Shown piece by piece: positions 19,921-29,714 of a DNA stretch of 64,000 nucleotides. The notes beneath the pieces were generated by a model. The model saw only the letters and a program-made list of their open reading frames with translations. It was not told where the DNA came from and did no database searches. Position 1 is the stretch's first letter. Each line of letters opens with the position of its first letter. The stretch is from Roridomyces roridus (lineage: Eukaryota > Basidiomycota > Agaricomycetes > Agaricales > Mycenaceae), in NCBI GenBank assembly GCA_029378245.1, contig JARKIF010000006.1, positions 930,001-994,000 on the forward strand, read 5' to 3'. A program made the translations under genes and the position numbers.

Positions 19921-22008
19921 CTACAGATCGTGATCTATTAGTGAGGTGAGGCAATAGGGTAATTTAAACGAAGTATGAGCGCGACGAAGGCCCGGTGCCG
20001 GTAAGCCTCTCGAAGGCTTGTCGGCGAGATTAAGTAAGGAAGGCGTGTAGAAGGTAGAAATCCAAATGGAATGCGAACGCATGAGAGAGACAATACGCCG
20101 GAGGACCCTATTCTGCTCGGGATTGCGGGATTTACCGCCTTCGAGAGCGCCAATAACGCCCGCGTTGTCAGAAAGGATTTGAAAATGGACGTTGGAGTGT
20201 CCACGGTGGATGGCAAAACGGATGCCCAACTCAATGGCTACCATCTCAGCCCAGCCAATGTCGCGTTCGTCGGCCATCCATCCGGGCGAGAGTTTCCAAG
20301 CCTGCCATACACCGTCAAATACGACCCCGATGCCCCACGACGTTGAGGCATCCACCCAGAATTCAACTGGGGAGACGGACGGGGGCTTGAGGAGCTTTGA
20401 ACCGCAGAAAGGGCGCGAGAGTTGGTCTCTCCACCACGCTATATCTTCCAGAACACTTGCATTCGGCGTACGGCGAGAGAATGGGGAGGTGGAATGAGGG
20501 AAGGAGGATACAAATTTTGAGACTGCTGGGAGCCTGGAACGTCCGTCCGGTAGTGCGAGTGAGCAGTGAACCAGAGTCCCGAGCACCGATTCGGCCTCGT
20601 CTCGGCAGAATTTTGCGCCGGAGATCCAAGCGGTCAACTTCTCTATATAACGACACTTTTTATCCTCGGGAATCTCCACCGTTTTGTTGGTGAGATCCCA
20701 GAGGAAGCCAATGTATTTGAACACTGTTGCGAAGTCCCGTGTCTTGGATTCTTTCCAAGGCCACCCGAGTATCTTCGCGAGTGCGTAGATTTCGTCGAGA
20801 CCGTAGGTGAATGATGAGGGATCAGAGGATTTGGGGTAGCGTAGGAATAGGAAGTCGTCCACCCATTTTTTGAGTGGTCCGAAGTCGTTTGCGCGGTAGA
20901 TGGCCGCTATCGCGTCCGCCAAGCGACCGAAGACGCCGCCAGAGCTCCCAGCGCCGAATGGACAGGTGTGATCCAGATAATACAGGTTGCGCCAGTGGAT
21001 AACGAGGGAGGGTTGTTGCGATGGGTGGACAGGGCATCGCCGGTAGGCAGCATCGACATCGAGTGTCGCTCCTTCGGTGCCGGGAGGAGCGTCCATCACG
21101 AGGAGAGATACCTCGGTGAAGGTACCCCACTCGCACGGGAAGTCGTCGGGATTGATTTCGGCGTTGACAGATGAATGAAAGGGATCGTCGCGAGGGAAGG
21201 AGAAATCCTGAATTATACGAAACTCGTCAATTGTACCGGCCTTCGGAACGGTGCCTAGGGGTGACGTCCGAAAAGGACCTATTAGCTGCTCTAAACGAGA
21301 CCGCGAAAACGGTCCGGTGTATCGACGCCCAGCGCGCTCTTTGATAATATAAGCATCGATCATATCCGGGTGAGCGAACGCGGAAGAATGATTAGGTGGA
21401 GTGAAGGTTTCGGAGACCGTGGAATTAATACCCATATGAAAACCGTTCCGTAATCCGGCAGGAACATCAGCAAACTCGTCGTAGATACCAGCGGCGCGTA
21501 ACGCCGATTCCCACTCGTCCGGCAAGAGGGGAGTAACGATGGGGAAAAAATCAGAGGGAGGAGCAGTTCTGGGCGTTGTGGCGACCATCTCGGCCACCGC
21601 AGAGTGTGCACCAGTGCTTGCCGTTGTGGCAGTTTCCGGACTCCTCGCATCCGCGGGCGCCGTTGAAGGGAAAACAATATGCGTTCCCTTGCCGGTCTCG
21701 ACGCGGGGCTCCGGGTTCCTTGGAGAGGATGATGACGGGCTTTCCGTTGGCCAAGCGGCGGCTGTTGCATGAGCGCGATTTGTGGTTGGGGTCGACCGAG
21801 CCGCACACGAAGCAGCGAGGCGTGTCCGTCCGAAAGGACTTGGTTCCCTCCGCATATGGGTGACCGCGGTTGTTAGCAAGCGAGGTCTGAGTCGGAGCCT
21901 TGCCCATGAATTGGGTCTGTACCGCTGCGATGGCGCGATTCGCGATGTGTTTGGACTCGATCTCGTTCCAGATGGTGAGATGGAAGATGGAGGGATCGAA
22001 GTCCTCAT
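19921..22008 (-). CDS. Reverse transcriptase - RNase H polyprotein of the DIRS-order element
   Basis: Minus strand, 695 residues from the ATG at 22008. The first ~150 residues are low-complexity (Ser/Pro/Arg/Thr), because this part overlaps the Gag-like ORF in another frame and may not be translated as such. RT motifs follow: 'SPLGTVPKAGTIDEFRIIQD', 'GATLDVDAAYRRCPVHP' with an Asp, 'DHTCPFGAGSSGGVFGRLAD', and the catalytic box 'KKWVDDFLFL' (VDD instead of YxDD). The RNase H domain shows 'EFWVDASTSWGIGVVF' (Asp), 'DIGWAEMVAIELGI' (Glu) and 'QILSDNAGVIGAL' (Asp), then 'NLADKPSRGL'. No stop or frameshift is seen. This type of element has no aspartic protease or DDE integrase. Translation may start internally or by frameshift from Gag. 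Confidence 0.92.
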   Translation of the reverse strand: MRTSIPPSSISPSGTRSSPNTSRIAPSQRYRPNSWARLRLRPRLLTTAVTHMRREPSPFGRTRLAASCAARSTPTTNRAHATAAAWPTESPSSSSPRNPEPRVETGKGTHIVFPSTAPADARSPETATTASTGAHSAVAEMVATTPRTAPPSDFFPIVTPLLPDEWESALRAAGIYDEFADVPAGLRNGFHMGINSTVSETFTPPNHSSAFAHPDMIDAYIIKERAGRRYTGPFSRSRLEQLIGPFRTSPLGTVPKAGTIDEFRIIQDFSFPRDDPFHSSVNAEINPDDFPCEWGTFTEVSLLVMDAPPGTEGATLDVDAAYRRCPVHPSQQPSLVIHWRNLYYLDHTCPFGAGSSGGVFGRLADAIAAIYRANDFGPLKKWVDDFLFLRYPKSSDPSSFTYGLDEIYALAKILGWPWKESKTRDFATVFKYIGFLWDLTNKTVEIPEDKKCRYIEKLTAWISGAKFCRDEAESVLGTLVHCSLALPDGRSRLPAVSKFVSSFPHSTSPFSRRTPNASVLEDIAWWRDQLSRPFCGSKLLKPPSVSPVEFWVDASTSWGIGVVFDGVWQAWKLSPGWMADERDIGWAEMVAIELGIRFAIHRGHSNVHFQILSDNAGVIGALEGGKSRNPEQNRVLRRIVSLMRSHSIWISTFYTPSLLNLADKPSRGLPAPGLRRAHTSFKLPYCLTSLIDHDL

Positions 22009-22612
22009 AGCGGGTGCGGCGACGAATGAGCGAGTCGTACTCGAGCCATGCCGACCAGTTCAAAGAGCGGTTGGGGTGGCGGATGATATTCTCAAAATGG
22101 ACGGACCACGCGGCATGGAGTCGAGGCGACAGATGCGTGGCAATGAGCTCGAGGAGGCGTGATTGCGCCTGGAACCAATCTTCGAACGAGAGACGTAGCT
22201 CAGGCTCGTGATCGAGCTCCTTCGCGACGGAGATGATGGCATTGCCACTGGTGTCCAGAGCCCAGGTGTTATTGATCTCCTTGGTGGACGCACGATTGGA
22301 GAAGGAACAGTATTTGTCGGTAAGGAAGTGTAAGGGAACATGAGTCTTCCAACCATCGATAAACTTCTTGCGAATAGGTTCGGCCACGAGAATGCCGGCA
22401 CCGGAGGCGACACGTCCTTCTACGAAGTCCGGTGCACGCTGCGTAGATGTGGAAGCGGAGGTGAGCGGGAGGGTATTGGCGACGTGCGAATCACGGCTCC
22501 GATCTGAGGTTCGTCGTGAGTAGCCGTCGCCAGACAAGTAGGGAGTATTGTGAGATTGGGAAGAATTGGTGACACGGCGCGAACAAAGCAAGGGGTTCAA
22601 CCCGCAAAACAA
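21551..22612 (-). CDS. Gag-like protein with Cys/His clusters (DIRS-order element)
   Basis: Minus strand, an open frame of 353 codons ending at 21551. It has no ATG near the start: the first in-frame codon usable as a start is TTG at 22612, so the protein probably begins in an upstream exon or at a non-AUG codon. A helical capsid-like middle region ('SFEDWFQAQSRLLELIATHL', 'WSAWLEYDSLIRRRTRYEDF') is followed by a Cys/His cluster 'CFVCGSVDPNHKSRSC' (about 276-291) and a C-terminal 'CHNGKHWCTLCGGRDGRHNA' type cluster, consistent with nucleic-acid binding. The last ~460 bp overlap the RT-RH frame. Function in capsid or ribonucleoprotein assembly is inferred from position and composition. Confidence 0.75.
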   Translation of the reverse strand: MFCGLNPLLCSRRVTNSSQSHNTPYLSGDGYSRRTSDRSRDSHVANTLPLTSASTSTQRAPDFVEGRVASGAGILVAEPIRKKFIDGWKTHVPLHFLTDKYCSFSNRASTKEINNTWALDTSGNAIISVAKELDHEPELRLSFEDWFQAQSRLLELIATHLSPRLHAAWSVHFENIIRHPNRSLNWSAWLEYDSLIRRRTRYEDFDPSIFHLTIWNEIESKHIANRAIAAVQTQFMGKAPTQTSLANNRGHPYAEGTKSFRTDTPRCFVCGSVDPNHKSRSCNSRRLANGKPVIILSKEPGAPRRDRQGNAYCFPFNGARGCEESGNCHNGKHWCTLCGGRDGRHNAQNCSSL

Positions 22613-22708
22613 GCAGGATAGACAGAGTAGGTTATAAAAGCCCGAGACGATGGGTCTGAAAGCCCCAAGTGATGGGTGTAAAAATGAATAGAAGGGTGAA
22701 ACCCGATG

Positions 22709-23029
22709 GGTCTGAATGCCCGAATCGGTGGGTCTAAAAGCCCGAATCGTTGGGTCTAAAAGCCCGAATAGGTGGGTCTAAAAGCCCGAAGTAATGGGTC
22801 TGGAAAGCCCGAATGGATGGGTCTAAAAGCCCGAATGGGTGGGTCTAAAAGCCCGAATGGGTGGGTCTAAAAGCCCGAGTGGATGGGTCTAAAAGCCCGA
22901 ATGGGTGGGTCTAAAAGCCCGAATGGGTGGGTCTAAAAGCCCGAGTGGATGGGTCTAAAAGCCCGAATGGGTGGGTCTAAAAGCCCGAATGGATGGGTTC
23001 AAAACCCGATGGGTCTAAAAGCCCGAATT
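22709..23029. repeat. 22-bp minisatellite inside the retroelement
   Basis: About 15 tandem units of gggtctaaaagcccgaatgg plus two further bases, with one or two substitutions per unit, lie between the SAP-like ORF and Gag. More degenerate units continue down to about 22640. Because 22 is not a multiple of three, a run of units cannot stay open in one frame, so it is probably non-coding, either intron or leader. Confidence 0.9.
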
Positions 23030-23076
23030 GTAACGAGGATGGATTCCCGTAGGATGTGAATTAATAATAGATAAGA

Positions 23077-23472
23077 TCACTCACCACCGTTGATGTAGCC
23101 TTGAATTAACTGATCCACTGTGTCGGTGGGAAGGCTTTGGAGCAACTGTAGACGTGCATCTCCTGCACTCGAGTTCCCAGTGGGTAGGGGTGCAAGGTCT
23201 GGGTCGTCGATCGATCCCGACTCGGACAGAGCCTCGTCCCCGGAGGGTGTCTCAGAATTGACACCTCCCCAAGGAGGCGGAGTAGGAGTGCGAACCCGGG
23301 AGGCCCAAGCGCTGCGTTGTGTCCGTGAGAACAAAGGCTTGTAACGAGGGTTGTCCATGTAGTGGAGGTTCTGATCGATATGGTCTTTGACTCGTGCACG
23401 GAGTTCAGTTGTCGAGCCGCCGCCGTCCAAGTCGAAGACTGTGGCCGCGGATAGGAGCTGTGGCTTCCTCAA
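23077..23472 (-). CDS. SAP-like ORF1 / possible first exon of Gag
   Basis: Minus strand, 131 codons with a TTG at 23472 as the first possible start; the frame is open back to the edge of repeat A1 (about 23532) without an ATG. The N-terminal ~40 residues ('LRKPQLLSAATVFDLDGGGS' then 'TTELRARVKDHIDQN') have the helix-turn-helix spacing of a SAP DNA-binding motif. The rest is Pro/Ser/Asp-rich. Near the stop a strong donor (GTGAGT, reading down from 23084) interrupts 'INGG', so this may be an exon joined across the minisatellite to Gag. I could not identify a matching acceptor with the right phase. Confidence 0.5.
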   Translation of the reverse strand: MRKPQLLSAATVFDLDGGGSTTELRARVKDHIDQNLHYMDNPRYKPLFSRTQRSAWASRVRTPTPPPWGGVNSETPSGDEALSESGSIDDPDLAPLPTGNSSAGDARLQLLQSLPTDTVDQLIQGYINGGE

Positions 23473-23532
23473 CTGAGACAGAAGGAGGGAGGAGGAGTTG
23501 ACTGGGGTGCGAATGGAGGCATCGAGTGCAAA

Positions 23533-23685
23533 TCAAAAGCTGAGGTTAGTCGAGGTTGTGAGTGGGGAAAATCGGAGATGCGGGTGGTGATGGTTCGGGA
23601 GAAGGAGAGACCAGTCACCTGACACCCGCACTCCTCTGTCACAAGACAACGTATTGATCCTCACTTGCTCGGATCAATACTCCCG
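23533..23685 (-). repeat. Split direct repeat A1 (153 bp)
   Basis: Outer 5' end of the YR retroelement on its coding strand, matching A2. It contains the same 10-10-10 inverted repeat at 23651-23680. Beyond it, at 23688-23693, 'ccgcat' also occurs at the opposite flank (18061-18066). Confidence 0.92.
23651..23680. other. Perfect 10-bp inverted repeat inside A1
   Basis: This is the same 30-bp structure as at 18404-18433, positioned 5 bp from the outer end of the element. Confidence 0.7.
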
Positions 23686-24199
23686 AACCGCATGCGGCTC
23701 TGTGCGGCTTTTTTGACATTGTGCAGAGCCGCACAAGAAACACGACTGCCAATCGCCTGGTGATGAACATCGGATCAATTTATATCATCCCGCGAGTGAT
23801 TATCAATCAATCTTGCTGAGTGTCAGATCAAATAAATCGGCCCACAGGGAGCGCATCTCAAGACAATCTGGAAGAGCTAGCTCCACCATGATTCATGGTG
23901 TTCAAGCGCAATTTATCAAGTCTCGGTTAACTTCACATGGGGTCCACACTTGCCGTGGGCGCAGACAGGTCGAGTTCGGCGCTCTCTCGGCATGGCGTGC
24001 GGCATCAGAAGCCGTGTACATGAGAAATCACCACCGACGCGCGCCAAAAGCCGCACGCGGCTTTGCACAATGCCATGAAAAGCCGCGCGGCTTCGGCACA
24101 ACCTATCTATTGATGCTGCACTCGCGGCGTTGTTGTCTTTCTTGTTCCGATTTTGATCACTTGTACAGAGAGTTGTAGCTCTTTGCGCGCGTGACTCCG

Positions 24200-27100
24200 G
24201 CCGAGTAGCGCCGTGTGAGCAAAAAAAGAAAATCCAATGAGAATGCACGGGAAGACAAAAAAAACTACTTTCGTACTACGCCGACCTGACATGCACTCGC
24301 GGTGGAGTCGAACCGCTGCAAGAGCCGAAGGTCACCCACCGACGGCATTTGAACACTTTTGCTTCTTCATCCTCCAGACTTCCCGTTCAGGTTGACGTTG
24401 GGCAGCTATGGGTATTGATGCTGCAGTCGCAGCGCCGTTGTCTTTGGATTTCGGCCATTTGTCCGAGAGGGTTGCAATTCTTTTTTTACGTCAAAGCGTT
24501 GCTTCCTTCCAGGTGATCAGCGCCGTGTGGGCACCAGAGGCGAAGGGCAATGAGTGGCTATTTTATGTCATTTGAGATCGCCTTCCTGTCCGGACAATCA
24601 GTTTTTGGTCCGAATTTACATAATGGCCGGGCGGGAATGCCCCGATGTCTTTTTTGGCAGCAGGAGTTTGCTGTGTCTATAGGGGGAGGAAGGCATTAAG
24701 CCACCAGATGAATATTTGACATGATATATACACCACTTATCATTCTGACATGAAACAGATTAGGTGAACAAGATGTATCACTCCATTCTGAAGGTCCACT
24801 GGCCAGACAGACTTGTTTTGCAGTGCTATATCTCCCCGAGGGCTGACGACTCTCATGAAATCCCCCAGCAGCGAAGAGCAAGTGGAATGATGCAAATATG
24901 ATCGCCATCATGAAACTGATCAAATCGCGATGGAAGCCTCGATTGCCGAAACTAGTGATCTCTGATGGATGCCATTCATCAAATTATGTTGCACGCTCTC
25001 AGTGCTCACCGTTTTCATATACTTACCGTCAATTTTGGTCATTTGTACGAGAAGACAGTTCGCCGTGTGGGCACCAGAATTCAAGGGCAATGCGCGGGAA
25101 GACCAAAAAAAAACATTCGTCGCGTCCACATGCGCTCGCGGCGGAGTCGAACCGGTGCGAGAGCCCAAGGGTCATCGATGGCATTGAGCACGATCTCTAA
25201 GTACTTCCTTCATACTCCAGACTTCCCGTTCAAGTTGACGTTGGGCGGCGGTGGACATTGATGCTGTGATCGCGGCGTTGTTATCTTTTCTTGTTTCAAT
25301 TTCGGACATTTGTCCGAGAGGGTTGTACTTCTTTTTTTTGACGTCAAAGCATTGTTTATTTCCAGGTGATTAGCGCCGTGTGGGCACTGGAGTCCAAGGG
25401 CAGTGCACGGGCAGAGAAAAAATCAACTCTGACATCAGGCACTCGCGGCGGAGTCGAACCGGTGCGAGAGCCCAAGGGTCATCGATGGCATTGAGCACGA
25501 CCTCTAAGTACTTCCTTCATACTCCAGACTTCCCGTTTAAGTTGACGTTCCGCAGCTGTGGGAGTTGACTTTGCAGTCGGTCCTTTGTACGAGAGGGCTT
25601 GTTGACGTCAAAGAGGGCTTGTTGACGTCAAAGCGTTGATTTCCCGGTGATTATGTAGCACCGCGTGGGCACAATGCACGGGAACAAAAAAAAAACTACT
25701 TTCGTGTTGAGCCGACATCATGCACTCGCGGCGGAGTCGAACCGCTGCAAGAGTCGATGGTAGCGAAAACCTGCTCGAGAGTCGAGACCCGCATCCGAGC
25801 AAGATTCGCCCCTCCGCAAGATGCAAGGAGCCTCCACATCCACCTCGCTTGATTACTGGAGTCCAAGGGCAAACCACGGGAGGACGAAAAAAAATTCAAC
25901 CCACTTTGGTCATCAGCATGCACTCGCGGTGGAGTCGAACCGGTGCGAGAGCCCAAGGTGCTCGACGGCATGGAACACCCTTGTTCCTCCAGACTTCCCG
26001 CTCAAGTGGACGTTGGGCAACTGTGGGTATTGAATATTGATGCTGCAGTCCCGGCGCCGCTGTCTTTCTTGTTTTTCAATCTCGATCATCGGTCCGAGGG
26101 TTGTGATTCTTTTTTTACGTCAACGCGTTTGCTTATTTCCAGGTGATTAGCGCTGTGTGGGCACAGGAGTCCAAGGGCAATGCAGGGAAGACGAAAAAAA
26201 TGACCTCTGTTCACGCCCACATGCACTCGCGGCGGAGTCGAACCGATGCAAGAGAGAGCCGAAGGTCACCGACGGCATTTGAACACGACCTTCACTTCCT
26301 TCAATACTCCAGAGTTCCCGTTCAAGTTGACGTTGAACAGCTCTGGGTATGGATGCTGCGATCGCGGCGTTGTTGTCTAAAGTCTTTTCTTGTTTCAATT
26401 TCGGACATTTGTCCGAGGGTTGTAATTTTTTTTACGTCCAGGTGTTGATTATTTCCAGGTGATCAGCGCCGTGTGGGCATCAGAGGCCAAGGGCAATACA
26501 CGGGAAGACGATGATCGTGAACATGCTTTCGCGGCGGAGTCGAACCGCTGCACAAGGTCACCGACATTTGAACACGACCTTTACTTCCTTCATCGTCCAG
26601 ACTTCCCGCTCAAGTGGACGTTGAACAGCTGTGGGAATTGACGCTGCAATCCCGGCGCCGTTGTCTTGCTTGTCTTGTCATTGGATTTCGCGACATCGTT
26701 TAGCTCTTTGCGTGATTCCAGGCGACTAGTGCCGTGTGAGCAAAAGAAAGAAAACAAACCAATGAGTATTTCCCGGCATCCCGCACTCGCGGTCGACTCG
26801 AACCGCTGCGAGCGCGAAAGCCCAAGGTGCGAACATGCCATTGCCTCTTTATCCGTACTTCCAGACTGACGCAGCTACAAAGAGAGGCGCCGCTCAGCCA
26901 CCTGCATGTACTCAGTCGGCCGTATATGTACATTGAAGAAATCGTGGTCGAGACTCGAGAAAAATTCGTCAAAAGAAGCTTAGGGGCATACACTGCTACG
27001 GAGGCGAACACGGGGACGGAGAGTCGGCCGTATCAACACAAAAAAGAAGGAGATAAAAACATACAAAGGCTCCAATAGGCGCAGCGACAACGTGATGACT

Positions 27101-27440
27101 TTGGTTTTCGTTTTCGAGCTAGATCAGCGTTCACGCCCTCACACCTTTACTTGCTTCCTCCTCCAGAGTCCTCGTTCAATTTGACGTTGGGCGGCGGTGG
27201 GTATTTATGTTGCAGTCGCAGCTTTGCTGTCTTTCAATGAGAATGCACAGGAAGATTTAAAAGAAATCCGCTTTCCTTACATCATCGTCAACATGCTTTC
27301 GCGGCGGAGTCGATCGAACCGCTGCAAGAGCCGAAAGTCACCGACGGCATTTGAACACTTCCTTCATCCTCCGGACTTGTCGTTCAAATTGGTGTTGGGC
27401 GGCCGTGGGTATTCTTGTCTCGTCAATTTCGATCATTTGT
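24200..27440 (-). repeat. Array of ~300-bp units carrying a Pol III B-box and T-run
   Basis: Diverged units share, on the plus strand, 'gcgccgtgtgggcac', 'caatgcacgggaagac', an A-run, 'atgcactcgcggcggagtcg', 'aaccg', 'aaggtcaccgacggcatt', 'ctccagacttcccgttcaag', 'ttgacgttgggcagctgtgg', 'ttcggacatttgtccgagag' and 'tttccaggtgatt'. On the minus strand the core reads GGTTCGACTCC, a perfect tRNA B-box in a T-arm-like stem-loop (GCGG/CCGC around TTCGACT), followed within about 50 nt by six or more T residues, a Pol III terminator. B-box complements start at 24304, 25143, 25450, 25733, 25931, 26234, 26535, 26795 and 27306, mostly 260-310 bp apart. About 450 bp of unrelated sequence (24570-25010) interrupts the array. 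I did not find a convincing A-box. It is probably a tRNA-derived SINE amplified in tandem, or a satellite that captured one. Confidence 0.75.
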
Positions 27441-27494
27441 CCGAGAGGGTTGTACTGACTTTTTTTTCCCCGTCAAAGGGTTGCTTATTTCCAG

Positions 27495-28075
27495 GTGATT
27501 ATAATTAGTGGCCAGGGGCAATGTACAAAAAGACCAAAAAAATACACCTTTGTCACGCCCGCATGCCCTACTCCGGAGTCGAACCGGCTTGGCCACGTGC
27601 AGCAGGGTACATACTCTGATCAAAGGCCCCAATGGGCGCAGCGACAACGGGATGACTTGGTTTTTCGGTTTTCGAGCTGGATACCACCATCAATGTTCAC
27701 GCCCTCGGAGTTTAACACACCTCAGTTCAACGACCACTTCAGAACGAAATGTATTGCATTCATCAAGACGAATCACCCCAAAAGAATGTGAGCACCCGGT
27801 AAAAAATACAGTCCAGAAAATGGTTACAGAGAGTAGCCGCATCGCCAGAGAAGAAAAAGCATCCCAGAAAGCCTGCATGCCCTGCTCCGGAGTCGAACCG
27901 GCTCGGCCGCAGGGACAGGGCGCGGCACTGTCCAGCAGGGTACATACCACCATCAGCATTCACGCCCTCGGAGTTGAGCAGAGTTCAGTTCAACCGAGTA
28001 CAACGAAATATGCCTTGCTATTCATCCAGACGAAATCACCCCAAAAGAAAGCGAGCACCCAGTAAAAAAAGTCCA
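27495..28075 (-). repeat. Two tandem copies of a related B-box repeat
   Basis: Two ~300-bp direct copies share 'catgccctgctccggagtcg', 'agcagggtacatac', 'ttcacgccctcggagtt' and 'caccccaaaagaa'. B-box complements are at 27575-27585 and 27889-27899, inside a T-arm-like stem (GCCGG/CCGGA on the minus strand). An A-run (T-run on the minus strand) follows at 27536-27542. Confidence 0.7.
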
Positions 28076-28100
28076 ATCCAGGAACGAATATCACTCATCC

Positions 28101-29448
28101 TCACCCACTCCTCAAACACCTCCCCGCCCTATCCATCTCCCTCGCACGGCGATGCTGCGTCCCCACAAGCACCATCGCCACCGCCTCCTCCCGTTCCCCA
28201 CACACGCGCTCCACCTCAGCCGTAATCTTCCGCTGCGTCACCTCGAGATGGCGCTCAATCGCACTGTTACTGCGGCGGCCTGCAGCGACGGCGGGGAAGA
28301 GCGCGATGGATGTGACGGTAGGCAGTGACAGCGCTATGTAGAGGAATAATTCCTATACATGGGTCAGAACTCACAAAAGCCAAGAGGGGACAGACGCACG
28401 ATATCATCCGCCATACACCCGTACCCCCGCTTCGGACTCAGATATTCATCCGAATTGACGGTCATCTCCAGCGTATGCAACCCGCGTAGCTGGACTATCT
28501 CTTCGAGATTATGCGCTCCAAAGCTCCACCGACCCTCAGAGTATCCGGGGATTGAGAGCGCCCTCAGGGTACTCCGATGCCGCGGTAGCACGGCGTGGAA
28601 GAACGCATCAGCAGCCGCAGCGTCCCCCACGGCACGCTGGATGTACAGCTCCTCGAGGGTATCTGCATATGAGGCGAGGTAGGCCGTAAGCATCTCGTGT
28701 GAATTCGCCACGTGCAGCCGGCGGAGCCGCGTGCCCTGTTTGTGCAAGCGCGCGAAGAACACGGAGGCGTTGGTGTCCGAGGGAAGGGAGAGCGCTTCGA
28801 GGCGGGGGCTGTGTTGCACGGCGTCGCACATCCACGGCGTGAAGCGAGATGCCCAGCCGCGGTAACGTGTTTGGACCCAGAGGACGCGGAGGTTTGAGAC
28901 TGGGGGCAGCGAGGGGAAGTCGTCGACGCAGGACATGTGGTCGTAGAGGGAGAGCGATTCCAGTTTGTCCGAGCGCGCGATGAGATCGACGACGAGGCGT
29001 TGGGCCCAGGGGAAGTCTCCGGTGAGGAGAGTCCAGCTGTGGGACAAGTGAGCTACATATGTGAGTGAGTGAGTGATAACACGTACTTGAGCGAGCGGAG
29101 TTTATCCATGGGCTCAAGGAAGTCACCTAGGAGCTTTTGCAATGATCTTGGCGTTTTGAAGGACTCGTCGAGGGACAGAGAGCGGATAACGAGATGCTGG
29201 CCGTAGCGTAACCATCCCGCGGCGTCCTGCCACGGATGGGTGGCGAGGCGCTCGAGACTGAGAATTAGGGGCGCCGAGGCAAAGAACAATGGCGCGATTG
29301 TACCCCTCAGAGTCGTGGACACTGCGCGCAGGGATTGGCGGTCAGAGGGCGACAGCTGTGAATGTGAGAAGAAGAGGGCTGGATATCCTATGGCACGCAC
29401 CTCCTTGCCTATCACGACGAGCAGGTCGGGATAGATGTCAGCGAGCAT
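28101..29448 (-). CDS. F-box/leucine-rich-repeat-like protein
   Basis: Minus strand, four exons (29448-29401, 29355-29087, 29036-28400, 28352-28101), 401 residues with all joins in frame. The N-terminus 'MLADIYPDLLVVIGKE' plus 'LSPSDRQSLRAVSTTLRG' forms an F-box-like helix bundle, expected to bind Skp1. The rest is a series of leucine-rich segments of the kind that form a curved substrate-binding domain ('LESLSLYDHMSCVDDFPSLP', 'LRRLHVANSHEMLTAYLASY', 'LEELYIQRAVGDAAA'), closing with a charged helix. Such proteins are usually SCF ubiquitin-ligase adaptors; the target is unknown. A decayed F-box copy lies head-to-head, starting about 270 bp upstream on the other strand. Confidence 0.8.
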
Positions 29449-29714
29449 GAGGGGAGAGGACAAGGGCCGCGCGTCAGATAGGAGTGGTGCCTGAACATAT
29501 TGCAATTGATGGGGAGAGCTGCGGAATTGAGTTGCTTGTATTGGACGCCTGCAGAGGAGGCACCGGAGTTTGCTGTAGCACTGCGATGTGGTGGTAGAAG
29601 ACAAGCGCGTTGGGATCACGTGTGCTGATACGCGTCTCGGGTCACGCCGGCTGCTCTCCGTTGCTTCCGATCCACCGTGCGTTCTCATCACTCGCCCCTG
29701 GACCCCACCCTCCA

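Larger units (their letters stand above)
18067..23685 (-). mobile_element. DIRS-order (Ngaro/PAT-like) tyrosine-recombinase retroelement, near complete
   Basis: This is a 5.6-kb element read on the minus strand. Its ends are split direct repeats in the order A1 (23685-23533), coding region, B1 (18571-18438), A2 (18438-18286), an 85-bp spacer, B2 (18200-18067). The two A copies (153 bp) and the two B copies (134 bp) appear identical by eye, so the insertion or its last conversion is recent. The coding region runs from a SAP-like ORF through a 22-bp minisatellite, a Gag-like ORF with Cys/His clusters, reverse transcriptase plus RNase H, to a tyrosine recombinase with its catalytic residues. It lacks integrase, protease and LTRs. 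A1-ORFs-B1-A2-B2 is the layout known for PAT and Ngaro elements, which replicate through a circular intermediate and integrate without target duplication. The flanking sequence belongs to a B-box repeat. Confidence 0.9.

Noticed and set aside
22709..23029. Tandem repeat resembling a CRISPR array
   Set aside because: Units are contiguous 22-mers without unique spacers, inside a eukaryotic retroelement; it is a minisatellite.
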